Shown here: positions 22,034 to 32,907 of the stretch, in pieces
Layout: each line of letters begins with the position of its first letter
Position numbering within the stretch: the first letter of the stretch is position 1
Assembly: GCA_003956705.1 (NCBI GenBank)
Contig: QZCP01000187.1
Span: forward strand, 18,989-82,988
Length of the DNA stretch: 64,000 bases
DNA from: Brevipalpus yothersi
Lineage: Eukaryota > Arthropoda > Arachnida > Trombidiformes > Tenuipalpidae
Direction: 5' to 3'
Program-made: the position numbers and the translations under genes
Notes under the pieces: generated by a model
Told to the model about the DNA's origin: nothing
Databases searched by the model: none
The model's input: the letters and a program-made list of their open reading frames with translations, nothing else

Positions 22034-25000
22034 ATGAGTGTTCATAGTACAGCACCCAGTCAAACACGAATTGGTAGTTTTGTGATGCACAGTAGTAGCA
22101 AATCTAGTGGATTAATCAATAATTGTAAAAATGTTCTATCCGAACAAGCTCAAAGACTACACAATAAACATGCGATCGAGCTAGAGTTAATTGATGATGT
22201 TAGAACATTTATAAAAGTGAAATGCTCATTAGAGCGAGACTATTGTACCGCTATTTCCAAGCTATGCCATAATCATCTAAACAAAAAATATCCACAGTTT
22301 GAAAGTGAAAAAGATGCCGATGTGAAGTAAGTTGCATCAATAAGTAGAGAAAAGAGAATAAACACATTGCTAATTGATTGATATTCGTCACAACAGATCT
22401 ATCTTCACAGTCTGGCAAAATTATTTAACAGAGGAAGAAACACAATCAAAGTTACGAGCTTCCAAATATGAACAGATGAATGGTATATGTGATGAAATGA
22501 AACATGCAAGGAGCCATAAGAGCCAAGTTGGAAAGAAGGGCCTTGAAAATTATCTCAAGTGAGTTTAATTATGAATGTGAGGAAAACACGAAAGCATGTT
22601 CCAAGAAAATCAAGGGAATCTCCAGAAAAAGTTCCAGAGGCCACGGGAATTCAATCAAATCCAAAACTTCCCCAGATCAATTGATCTGGGAAAAATGCTC
22701 GTGAAGGATAATCAGATGACATGACTTGATATGCCTCTCGGAACTGAATTCGCAGTATTCTGAGGCCAAATTATTATAGTCTCTTTCTTTCCCTCATATT
22801 CTAGAAAAATGCAAGAGGAACTCCTTACTAGTGCTGTGGAAATAGACAAATGTCGAAAATTATATTTTGATGAGGAGCATCTCGCTCGTCAAGCTCGTGA
22901 TAAAGAAGAAAAGTAAGGACCAGTCCACAAAGACCTCGCATTCTAATGGTGAATTTTTTATGTAATTTTTTCCTAAGAATCAAGAAGAAAAAATCTGGAA
23001 TATTCTCAAAATTCACGGATCTCCAAGGAAAAAAGGAGAAAACGAGTGCTCATCGTGAAGCAAGTGATATACAATCAACGATGGTAGGTTTTAATTATGG
23101 GCATAGAAATCATTACCACTCTCAGAATAATTTCCACTTTTCTAGGCGAGAAATGAATACATTATGGCACTTGCAGCAGGAAATGCTCATTCCCAACACT
23201 ATCATGAAGTTGATCTTCCAAATCTGATGCAATCTATTGAAGACAATTCGTTGGGAAAAAACCGAGGTAAGTTCAATGAAATAATTTCAATTAAATTATC
23301 CATTCACTTTCCTATTCTCAGAGGCTATGATGCGTCTTTTGGAATCGGAAATATCTTGCTTAAATAGTTCGAATGAAGTTCTGGCAAAAATTTTCCAAGG
23401 AATGGAAGCAACCTCGGCAGAGTACACCGATCATCTATTCTTAAATGAACCTACCTCATCTTGCTTGAGGTAATCATTCTTGCAATTTTTTCGATGCATT
23501 AAGAACTAATAACGTTGATTTTTGAATCATTACAGGGATACTATGCTTTTCGAATTCGATCCATGCGATAATGATTCAATAAGAGAAATATCGACAGAAC
23601 ATAATGCCGAGTTAGCTCTTCAGCATGAAATATCAAAGTGGATGTCATGCTTTTCAAAAGAATGTCGAAATTTGCACAGATTTAACCAACAAATGCAGAG
23701 GTGCCTGAACTTTCAAAACAGTGGGAAAAAAGTAAGATACCAGCTTAGAATTGTGAGGAATTCTTCTAACACCATTTTTTCCAGACTGTTGATGTGGCTG
23801 GTGTTGGTATGGTTGAAATCGAGAGTCGAATTGATTTTCTTACTCAACAGCTTCGAAAATGCGAAATCAGTAAAAACAAAGCAGAAGCTAGACTAATAGC
23901 AATAAAACAATCGGGAATGCCTATCGAAGATCTGGAAGCAGTAGCCAATCAAATAGCTAATGAGATGAGACAAACTTCTCTCGATGTGGATTCAGCACAG
24001 CCTCTGAGTAGAACTCCAAGTGTTAGAAGTACAACAATGAGCGATGGCCGAATATCTTCCATGGAAAATAAATCATGGTAAGAATTGAGATATTCGATCT
24101 CCTTGAGAATCAAGATGAAGAGTTCTTCCTAACGTTCTCTCTCTCATTTTTTTCTCCATAAAAGTTCGGACGATCAACCTGAAACTACTGGTCTAGAATC
24201 AACACCAGAGCCCAAAGAAAAAGCATCATCTGATATTGAGGCTCCAGAATCACCGATAGAAAGAGAATCAGCTCCCTCCTTCAATTATGAAAATTATGAT
24301 CCATCTGCAGCATGGAGTGATTACGATGCAAATGCTGCCTGGGGAGATACTTCAGCAGATGAACAACCAACGATTGAATCTTTCGAACCTCCTCCAGTCA
24401 ATGGTAAGTCAAATCTTTGTTACCTTTTCTTGCTATCTCAGGAGATTTTTTCCATCAATTCTCAATCAATTCAGTTGATATATGAAATTCGAATAACAGG
24501 ATTAGAGATATCAAGAAGAGTTATTTCATAATTCAATGATAAGAACTGCCTATCGATATTCATAATGTCAGTTTTTTCTGTCGATTTTGCAGTTATGAGA
24601 ATGAATTTTCCATCATGGTTGCTTGAATATCTGAGCTTTTCTATTGCTTTCAACTCTCTATCTCCTACACAGTATGAGCTGAATCATCCCTAGTGCAATA
24701 TTTTGAATCTCAATAATCGTTCTATTTTTACAGGAGAGGACTTTGATTCATCAAGAGAGTTGCAAGAGACTGAACAACAAGAATTTTATCAAGCGGCTGT
24801 TGACGGGTTAGTGACATGCACCATAATCTAGAATATGTAGATTAAATGAATATTCTTTCATACCAGGTTTCAATTAGTTGGTAAACGAGTTCGAGCACTT
24901 TATGATTATGGTGCACAGGGTGAAGGAGAACTAAACCTGGGAGCTGGTGAGATTTTAACCATTCTCTCAGCAGAGGATAAGGACTGGGTGACTGGTCAGA

Positions 25001-26255
25001 ATGAGAATTGTGAGTATCACCAGTAAAAGAGAACTGGACTTCTACTAGAGTATTAGAGTATTCATTCATTGATGATTCAAAATATTCATATTTAAAAAAC
25101 TTTAGATGAAACTGGTTTCATTCCTGCTGCCTTTGTGGAAATAATCGAAGACCTTGGTGCTGATAATGCTCCAATAAATGGCTTCCCTGAACCAACATTA
25201 CCATCTGAGCCTCAAATCAAGCAGGATCAAGCAGAGATATCAGCATCTGTTCCTCCTCCTCCTCCTCCTCCTCCTGAAATACAAACGGTAAGATGATTTT
25301 AGAACGTGTAGAATTTGATCAATATTGCTCCAATTTTGACCCATTTCACAGGAAAATAGCAAAGTTTCTCATGTGCGAGCTCTTTATGACTACTCAGCAA
25401 CTTCGAGTGAAGAAATTTCTTTCAAAGAAGGTAAGATCCTCGAAATTTCGTTTCTATCCTTTACCTTTTAACAAGTGGCATGTCTCTATTCTAAAAGGTG
25501 ATATTTTGAAAATTATCGAAAAAAGTGAGGATGGCTGGTGGTTAGCTGAATTGGATGGTGTCATTGGACATTTTCCCTCCATGCTAGTTGAAGATCTTGA
25601 TGAAGATGAGTATGAGGCAGAAATTGAAGGTAAGACAAGAGTGCTTCGATTTTAGTGGTAATTTTTTCTCATAAATAGTATTCTTCATTTTTTCTAGAAA
25701 GTGGATCTCTTAGTGAGGAATCTGTTCATGATGCATCTCCATCAGGAGCTCCACCTCCATCATTTGCACCACCAAAGCCAGCATATTTGACACCCCACTC
25801 TGTGGTTATCATTCAACCAACACCGGAGGTTGAGTCAAGAGGTACATTTGGTTCTGAGATAGAAGAGAATGTGGATGAGAAGCAAGAATCTAGTGATGGT
25901 CCTGACATACCGGCATGTCCACCGCCGATAACTGTTGAAGTTGATCCGGAATTTTCTCTCGATTCGCCTAAAAAACGAGAAGAACCAGTTGAAAGTATGT
26001 ATAAATTTACCTTAGGGCAACCAATTTTTTCTATTCATTTATCTGTTTATCTGTTTGTTAGATAAAGAGCTTGATGATCTTGAGAATCTGGAAGAGACCG
26101 AAGACACGACTGACTTTGCATCTTTGCCACCACCGATGGATGATGAAAATGAAGAAATATCCGAATTAAAATCAGCTGAACCAAAAAAAGAAAAGGAGGA
26201 TTCAATCTCGAAAGAAGATGAAAAAGAACAAGAGAGCGAAAACGATTTCAAATGA
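22034..26255 (+). CDS. nwk: Nervous wreck / FCHSD: F-BAR and double SH3 protein
   Basis: Sixteen exons (22034-22326, 22397-22558, 22805-22912, 22978-23083, 23146-23266, 23322-23469, 23536-23731, 23785-24077, 24165-24403, 24734-24806, 24867-25009, 25106-25287, 25352-25430, 25498-25629, 25698-25994, 26062-26255) keep one frame, giving 921 residues. The N-terminal F-BAR domain has the family blocks LQARH-like RLHNKHAIELELIDDVRTF, RKLYFDEEHLARQAR, NEYIMALAAGNAH and a FDPCDND segment, followed by a coiled coil (KNKAEARLIAIKQSG). The first SH3 (residues ~586-645) starts VRALYDYGAQGEGEL; the second (~695-750) starts HVRALYDYSATSSEEI. A run of eight prolines lies between them. The tail is Pro- then Glu/Asp-rich. 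Nwk/FCHSD proteins bend membranes and activate WASp/Arp2/3 actin assembly on endosomes and, in flies, limit synaptic growth signalling. AATAAA lies at 26276-26281. Confidence 0.95.
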
Positions 26256-26275
26256 TTTTGTGAACTGAATGTTTG

Positions 26276-26281
26276 AATAAA
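26276..26281 (+). terminator. Polyadenylation signal of nervous wreck
   Basis: AATAAA 20 bp after the stop codon. It implies a very short 3' UTR if used. Confidence 0.65.
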
Positions 26282-26999
26282 AGATTATAGAAAAATGTTT
26301 TAAATAGTTATCTGCCATAAGATTTGGAATTTCAATCATTATTATTGTTTGGAAGAAATGTGTTCAAACAGATTTGGTCTCACTATTCCTGAGGCATACC
26401 ATCACTAGCTTGATTAAATGCTGTTCGATTGGCTTGTTTTCTCTTAAACTTTTTTCTGAAAATTTTCATACTAGTTCATTCCTTGTTCCAGAACAAAATC
26501 TTGCTTCGGATAGAAAATTTTAATTCTCAGAATCAAATTAAAAGAATTCAATCAGGACTGATAGGGGACATTTCCGAGTATTCAGTAAATGAAGCTGAAT
26601 TTTCTTCAAAATTAATCCTCTTCCCATGTTGGAAAATCACAATTTCTTGGAAAATCATAGCTGATTATCAGGTAGTAAGATTGCATGAGCTTTCCTGCTA
26701 GAGATAATTTTTTCACCAGAGAGTCCCTCATAACATCGTCAGTAGTGAATCTTAATCAATCAATCTCCAATCAAGAAGCATGATTTACTGCAAATTAATT
26801 TTCTACAAAATATTTTTTTCTGAAACGAAACTCTAAATTTTTCCTAAATGAGAGCGACTACTGTCTCTCCAACTCATCACATATTACTGCTGCTTCATCA
26901 GAACGTTATACAAAACTAGTGGAAATGAGAAAAAATTTTACGATAGCTCGATAGCGAGTTATTTTGAGTTAAAAAATAAAAAAATTTACTCTAAAGTTA
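26282..26999. other. Intergenic region, convergent gene ends
   Basis: Lies between the ends of nervous wreck (+) and the AIG1-like gene (-). No gene recognised; one open frame of 90 codons at 26429-26701 has no protein-like features. Confidence 0.4.
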
Positions 27000-28049
27000 C
27001 TACTTTATTTTAGCCACCAGATGATGATATTTTTCGCTGAGGAAATAGAAACCAAGGCTCATTATTCCCATAAAAATGAAGAAGACCAGTTTGTATGGAT
27101 AGGACATCTGATTGAGAAATGGGTAGATGAAATTTCCATGGACAAATCCAAAATAATGCATATTGACCAAATAAGATATCAGTAGGAAACTGAAAACTTT
27201 AAGTCCTTGTTTTCTTGTTGGAATCTTGTGACTAGTACAGAGGGCTTCGATTAAAGGACCGATAAGTACCAAAGTGTGCTAGATCAAATGATGAGATAAA
27301 AAGAGAGGCGTTCTATGTTAGACACATTGGATGAGATTGTGGGCCAAAGTTCAATTGTTTTCCGATGGAGACAGAAAAAGATAACTGCTTCAATGAAGTT
27401 TGATATTATTACAAGAATCGACTGTGATGACGATAAGGCTCGGTTACTGCTTTATGATTACTGAAACTTACAATGCTTTGATTATGCCATTCAGGGAAGA
27501 AAGGTCGTACTGCTTTGGGAAGAATGAGCTCAGGACTCAGCGAATAAATTGCCCAAAATGTGAATGTTACAATCTGAGAATGCAAAAAAAGAAGAAAATT
27601 TTTCAGATGAAAATACAAAATGAAACATGCCAACTTATACTCACCATGCTTAGAGGTAGAATAATTGAGTGAAAGAATATGTCAAGATATCCTATTTTTC
27701 TGGTTTTCTTTGATTCCATGAATTGACCAATATTTATTAATGCCCAATATATTGTTTGTAGAACCTTTGAGGAAACAATTCAAACAAGATATTGCATCAT
27801 TCCACCATGGTAGTCAATAAATGTCAATGAGTAGTCTTTTCGCTTCCCTGATTCTGGAAATCTTATTGTTCGATGAAGCAAAGTTTATCTTACCAAATTC
27901 CAAATGGTCAAATATTTCCAGGGACCACCTATGTTGAGGACAGGATTTATTGGCATTTTCAAGTTAGCTGAAACATATACATTGAAGGCGAGTATCACAA
28001 AGAACACAAGCCGATTTATTTGACCGATCATTCTAATTGTTTTGCCCAT
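27000..28049 (-). CDS. AIG1/ADTRP-family membrane hydrolase
   Basis: Exons 28049-27894, 27764-27645, 27573-27472 and 27278-27000, all phase 0, give 218 residues (AIG1 ~245, ADTRP ~230). The protein is almost entirely membrane helices. It shows the family's GGPWKYLT with the nucleophile-position Thr (Thr48), the FFPEWHNQSI-HTLVL junction supplying the catalytic-position His (His127), and the late MHYFGFVHGNFIYPFL segment matching the W-V-H-x-x-G-x-W-V-Y-P-F-L motif. Mammalian AIG1 and ADTRP are atypical threonine hydrolases that cleave fatty-acid esters of hydroxy fatty acids in ER/plasma membranes. With both active-site residues present, the same chemistry is plausible. The exon 3/4 splice was chosen because it recreates the WxNHxxHT-like motif; an extra exon between them would need a stop-containing frame. 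The start at 28049 is the first ATG of the frame. Confidence 0.85.
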
Positions 28050-30096
28050 TTTGTAGGGTTGAAGAAGTTTTTTTTTCACGAAAAATAGAGAAGAAAAAAA
28101 TAAATTGACTAGTTTCTTTCAGGTTTTGTCACAATAATCACAATAATCACGGATTCCAGGAAGAAAAAAAGATACTTTTGGAATCATGTAAAGTGAAAAT
28201 GTTTACTCATCACATGGTAAAAGTTGTGAAAATGTTGATGTATGTAGAGTCACAAATGAACATGCAGATTATAAACCGGTTGAAGAGAGAGAAAGTTCTC
28301 ATGGACTCATGGACTCAGAGAGACTGGTTGATGATGATTAGAAGTGATCAAGAGAGAGAGAATGTTGTTACATGTACCTGTTGTTGATGGTGAAGATGGT
28401 GGAGATTGGTGATTGCCACTAGGGGTTGATGTCTGTGAGCAATGCACACGATCAATTCTTTCGATCATCATCTTATCATTTACATTCGCACATTGTCACG
28501 ATTTTGGACATTCTTTGCGTCACAACAATTGATGATGAGAATAGGAGGATAAATTCATCGAGGCCATGGATCGATATTTATGATATCTTTGGGCTGTAAT
28601 GAGAATGTTGAAATGTCGAAAGTTTCATAAAAGTCTAGTAAACAGTCGATAGACGTACACGTTCAAAAAGTTTCATCAGTTGGAATTCTTTTTGACTCGA
28701 AAAAAGGATCTTGTACCCCACTTTTTCGCTCTCTTCTTTTCGGCCAATCAGACAATTTGATAACATGATATTTTTTTCGATTGTTTTAAGTTTTTCAGTG
28801 GATATGAATTAGATCGGAAGCAGAAAAATTAACCTGATGGAATTCGAAAAATTTTCATTCCTTTAAGATGCTCGGTCAGTGTTTTTGGGTGCCAATAGAT
28901 GGCAGTGGAAAAATTCTGGTTTCAATATCAGTTCGAGCAGAAAAATAATTCTATTCCTATGAAATTTTACCGAATTAACATGGAAAGAAACTTTGCTAAA
29001 TCTAAACGAGTATAGTTTCAGATCTCGCTAATTGCTATTCGCCAGATCACAACTGACGATGATAAAATTGATCATCGTGATCCGTCCCTCTGCCAGAACT
29101 AAACACAGGATTAGCCATTCTCTCTGTTTTATAAATACAAGAAGAATTGGTAGAAAAAGTTGTCACCAGAAAAGTTTTCGCTCTTACTTGTTCGAAGTAC
29201 TATTCCATCTCTCGATTTTAAAAAATCTATTTGTTTTTCACACTATAGTCTGAAAATACAAGATTTCCGCCAATAAACAAATTGAAATGGCATGGAGATT
29301 CATCATCAATTTTCAACCAACTTTTCCTCTTACATACTTTTCAATCAACTTCACGAGTTTACAATATACGTATGATGCAACATGTTTTTTTCGAATGAGA
29401 AGCAAGACCATTACTACAGATTTGATGAATCTATTTTCTCGCTTCTAATTTGAAAAAGATTCTTGTATTGCGTCAAGCTTGATCATTCTGTAGTGTATCT
29501 GTAGTGTCTGAAATATTCTCAGCTTCTTTTCCAATTTAATTGATCTAGTGAGGAAGAAATAAAATTTTTCAAGTAAACAAAGGTCCCGTATTAGCTCGCG
29601 GCTCCTGACGTAGACAGATATTGCATCAATGATCATTTATTCCTCCCTGCATCTCCTGGAATTTGTTTCTCTTTTATCTACAAATGCCTTCTAGGCTAAA
29701 TTATTTTCAAACTAGTTTCGAATTCAAATACATGTAGAAAGACATAGATGAGCGAAAAATTCTACGAATCGTAAATTACGAGAAAATTCTTCAGTACTGT
29801 AGACAAGCTCAACGAAATCTTATGATCATCGCTCATCAATCAAGCGAGCATTGGAAGATATTCTATGCAGGAAAAAGACTTCCTCCAGAAGCTGAAATCA
29901 CCCCATTTTCTAGCAATTCTCTCCTTCCTTAGCATAACTGATACACCGATCAAATTTTTGCCACATTTTTTTGAAAAAAATCAAAACAATAAAACATTAT
30001 CAATCGATAAAAACAGTAAAGATTGCATTTATTCATTAGAATACATTAGCAAGATATTCATTAGGTAAAATCTTAGCAAAAAACTGAAAATCATCT
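28050..30096. other. Intergenic region, about 2 kb
   Basis: No gene supported on either strand. Short open frames (at most 75 codons) lack domain or compositional signals. The sequence near 28130-28150 contains a small tandem repeat of TCACAATAA. Confidence 0.4.
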
Positions 30097-30978
30097 TCAC
30101 TGTGTTGCTGCAAACTTTCCCCACATTTTGAGAATAGCATCACGGTGAAACTGAAATTTCTCAATTTTTTTATCGATAATCAGATCATACTCAAGATTAC
30201 CACCAAAATCAGGTGGAAGAGCATCGGGTGGGCAACATTCATGTAATTGGGGCAAATTTCGACCATGGAAAGCAATTTTCTGCTTAAATTCTTCACTCAG
30301 AAAAGGTTTAAACATATTGTAAGCCATATCCACAAGATAGTTCTGAAAGACCACATGAACTTTTTTTATCAACATAGGAAGTGCACGGTCACTCAGATCG
30401 GAAAGCAGTTTTGCATTCCACAAACCAAACTGATAAATTTGATAGAGTGAAAGTCCTGAAGCATCGATAATCGAGTGAAAGCCCTTCTCCTGGATATCCT
30501 CATCCAAAATCATGGTTTCACATTCGATGATCGCCAATTTGAGTATCTCAAGGATATCGAGTATTTTTGGATTCCAATTTCGAACTTTGATAACAATGAT
30601 GGCGGCCCCATCACAGCTTCGCCCATTGCTGATGAAATATATTCCTTGTTCCATTGTTTTTCGCATGTCCAATTCGAAGCTGAAAAGCTCTGGCTTACTT
30701 TGAATCATTGATACATAGCAGGCTAAAACTTCACAACTTTTTTTCACATCATAACAACGAGACCGTAAAAATTTTACCAATATTTCATCCTCACAATGGT
30801 ATTGTTTCAAGAGGGAATTTTTATCCATGCGCTTTCGGAAATCAGCCAATTTATTCTCAATTAGTGGTGAATATTTCGATCGCACTTTGGAGGAGCCATT
30901 AACCGATGGCTTCATAGGAGGACTTGTACAAGCTTTGTTGGCAATAACATCAATTGAACAATCTTTATCGATGGTCAT
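30097..30978 (-). CDS. CRAL-TRIO lipid-binding protein, upstream-paralogue 1
   Basis: Intronless frame of 293 residues from the ATG at 30978. It has the usual two parts. The CRAL-TRIO N-terminal three-helix region has EDEILVKFLRSRCYDVKKS (residues ~60-90). The lipid-binding domain (~120-270) has GFHSIIDASGLSLYQIYQFG, ALPMLIKKVHVVFQN, FKPFLSEEFKQKIAFHG and LHECCPPDALPPDFGG; the last is the family's closing LP-x-(E/D)-(Y/F)-GG. This resembles alpha-tocopherol transfer protein and arthropod relatives, soluble carriers for tocopherols, retinoids or phosphoinositides. The ligand cannot be predicted. It is a tandem paralogue of the gene at 32023-32907, same strand, and is clearly diverged from it. 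Confidence 0.92.
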   Translation of the reverse strand: MTIDKDCSIDVIANKACTSPPMKPSVNGSSKVRSKYSPLIENKLADFRKRMDKNSLLKQYHCEDEILVKFLRSRCYDVKKSCEVLACYVSMIQSKPELFSFELDMRKTMEQGIYFISNGRSCDGAAIIVIKVRNWNPKILDILEILKLAIIECETMILDEDIQEKGFHSIIDASGLSLYQIYQFGLWNAKLLSDLSDRALPMLIKKVHVVFQNYLVDMAYNMFKPFLSEEFKQKIAFHGRNLPQLHECCPPDALPPDFGGNLEYDLIIDKKIEKFQFHRDAILKMWGKFAATQ

Positions 30979-30998
30979 TATGAGGCTTAGATAATGCA

Positions 30999-31086
30999 CA
31001 CTTCACTTCACTACAGTTGTAATCTAGAATAAAAACTTAGTGAATGTGTAAAAAAAATCTTGGAAAACGTTTTATAAACTTCTTAG

Positions 31087-31137
<51 letters not shown>

Positions 31138-32022
31138 TTCTCATTAGGCCCATGCGCCTGTCCATGGGAAGATAATTTTGTCATTTTCCTTCTCTTTTAG
31201 GACACTGATTGAAGCGGAATAAAACTGAGAAGGAAGCAACAGCAGCATCATAAACACTGTATAGCCTTTGGGATGTGAACAGACTTTTTTCAGTTAGATA
31301 GGCTATCAAACCTGATTCTCAGTTCATGACTTTGGAATAAACAAAATTGAACTTAAATAAAGACTGGATGGTCAAGGAACGTAGACTTCAAAAATTATAA
31401 CCCAAATGAAAAACAATCTTATATTCTGATTTTTACATCGTATTTGTTTTCGAATAGTATTGCATGATATGTACGTGACCAAACTTTTCGATGGAAAAAT
31501 CTCCAATCAAGATTACAAAACTTTGTGGGAACTGAAAAAAATCACAGAAAAGACACGACCTTTGTTGTAAAAAGAGAATCAATATTGTGAGCTTGAGAAG
31601 TTTTAAATGACGAGAATTACAAATATGAGCCATAGATTAATGAAAATCAAACAAAATCACAAATACATGTATAAGTATCCAAGCATTTGAATATGATTCT
31701 GAGTTTGAGAAAAAATGTTTGATACTCTTAGAACGATTTAGTAGCCAATTCTAGAAATATTTTAGTAATCACTGAATATGCATGAATAAGCTCAGATGTG
31801 ATGGAAATGTGTTAAAAGAAGGATATTATGTATTGATGAATTCAGAATAAATTCGATGGAAGGTTTTCTAGGGCACGAGAACTCAATTGAGCTTGTATTC
31901 ATGAATTCTTCATCCCTCATCAATTGAATATGCCAAAATTTTCGCGAGAAATTGACGTCAGAATTCGTACCGATATTAAGGTCCCAAAATTTCCAGTGTT
32001 TTGAAAGATTCCCTTGAGAGAT
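30999..32022. other. Spacer between the two CRAL-TRIO genes
   Basis: About 1 kb with a (CT)n tract at 31089-31140. No coding sequence seen. Confidence 0.45.
31089..31140. repeat. (CT)n microsatellite
   Basis: CT run with one TA interruption, between the tandem CRAL-TRIO genes. Confidence 0.97.
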
Positions 32023-32907
32023 TCAAGTTTTCTCAATTTTTTTCCCTTCTGGTAAGAACTTATTCCAAGTTTTTACTATTCTCTCCTTGGCTTCCATGAG
32101 ACTCTCTACTTTCCCTTGGTATATTTTTTCTTCTTCCAAAGTTCCACCAAAATCGGTGTGAATTGATTCTGGAGGACAGTGCTCATGAAGTTTTGCCAGA
32201 TCTTCCCCATGAAAATAGACCATGTCACGCAATTTCTGGCTCATGAAAGGTTTTATAAGATTGTAGGCAAGATTCACGTATCGATTTTGAAACATTACAT
32301 GAACACCTCTCAATTTAATAGGAAGGGCTCTCTCCGAAAAATCAGCGATGAACTTGCAATTTCGGACACCAAGAGAGTAAATTTGATGAAGGCTGAGTGT
32401 AGATACGTTGAAAATCGTGTGGAATCCCACATCTTGAGCTGATGGATCGAGACAACCAGCTTCCAATTCGATGAGAATATATTTAATCAATAATTGTATA
32501 CTTTTTTCGGCAGGATTCCAAGCATTAGCTCGTATTTGAGTTATTGGCCCTCCTTCCCTAGTTTTTCCTGGTGACAAATGGTAAACAAATCCTTTTAGAA
32601 CTTCTGCTACATCGATATCCCATTGGAAGTATTCTGGCTTCTCATGAACCATTTTCACGTAGTTTTTGAGTAATACGTGAGCCTCTTTAACATCAAGATC
32701 TCTAGCTTTGAGAAATCTGATCAGAAATTCTTCATCATCAAAATCAAACTTCTTCAAGAAATCATCTGTAACAATCATGGACCGAAGTTTGGTCAAACCA
32801 ACACTAACTGGATCAATTTTGGTCTGTCCTTTAAGAATCGATTCTTTTCTCACATCCTGCACTTTTTCCGATGAAATGATCACAGTTTCTGATTTCGTTG
32901 GAGCCAT
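32023..32907 (-). CDS. CRAL-TRIO lipid-binding protein, paralogue 2
   Basis: Intronless, 294 residues from an ATG at 32907. The N-terminal CRAL-TRIO segment carries DEEFLIRFLKARDLDVKEA. The lipid-binding domain has GFHTIFNVSTLSLHQIYSLG, ALPIKLRGVHVMFQNR, IKPFMSQKLRDMVYFHG and LHEHCPPESIHTDFGGTLEEE. It shares its layout and many positions with the gene at 30097-30978, so the two arose by tandem duplication. It probably binds a small hydrophobic ligand in the cytosol, as alpha-TTP-like proteins do; the specific ligand is unknown. Confidence 0.93.
   Translation of the reverse strand: MAPTKSETVIISSEKVQDVRKESILKGQTKIDPVSVGLTKLRSMIVTDDFLKKFDFDDEEFLIRFLKARDLDVKEAHVLLKNYVKMVHEKPEYFQWDIDVAEVLKGFVYHLSPGKTREGGPITQIRANAWNPAEKSIQLLIKYILIELEAGCLDPSAQDVGFHTIFNVSTLSLHQIYSLGVRNCKFIADFSERALPIKLRGVHVMFQNRYVNLAYNLIKPFMSQKLRDMVYFHGEDLAKLHEHCPPESIHTDFGGTLEEEKIYQGKVESLMEAKERIVKTWNKFLPEGKKIEKT

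Noticed and set aside
26429..26701. Plus-strand open frame after nervous wreck
   Set aside because: Follows the gene's polyadenylation signal and shows no protein-like features.
27283..27392. Possible extra exon in the AIG1-like gene around HNLIQ
   Set aside because: The only frame giving a family-like motif contains a TGA directly upstream and would need a ~45-bp intron; the direct splice gives the conserved motif exactly.
28130..28150. Small TCACAATAA tandem repeat, considered as a regulatory array or CRISPR-like unit
   Set aside because: Only two to three short units without spacers.
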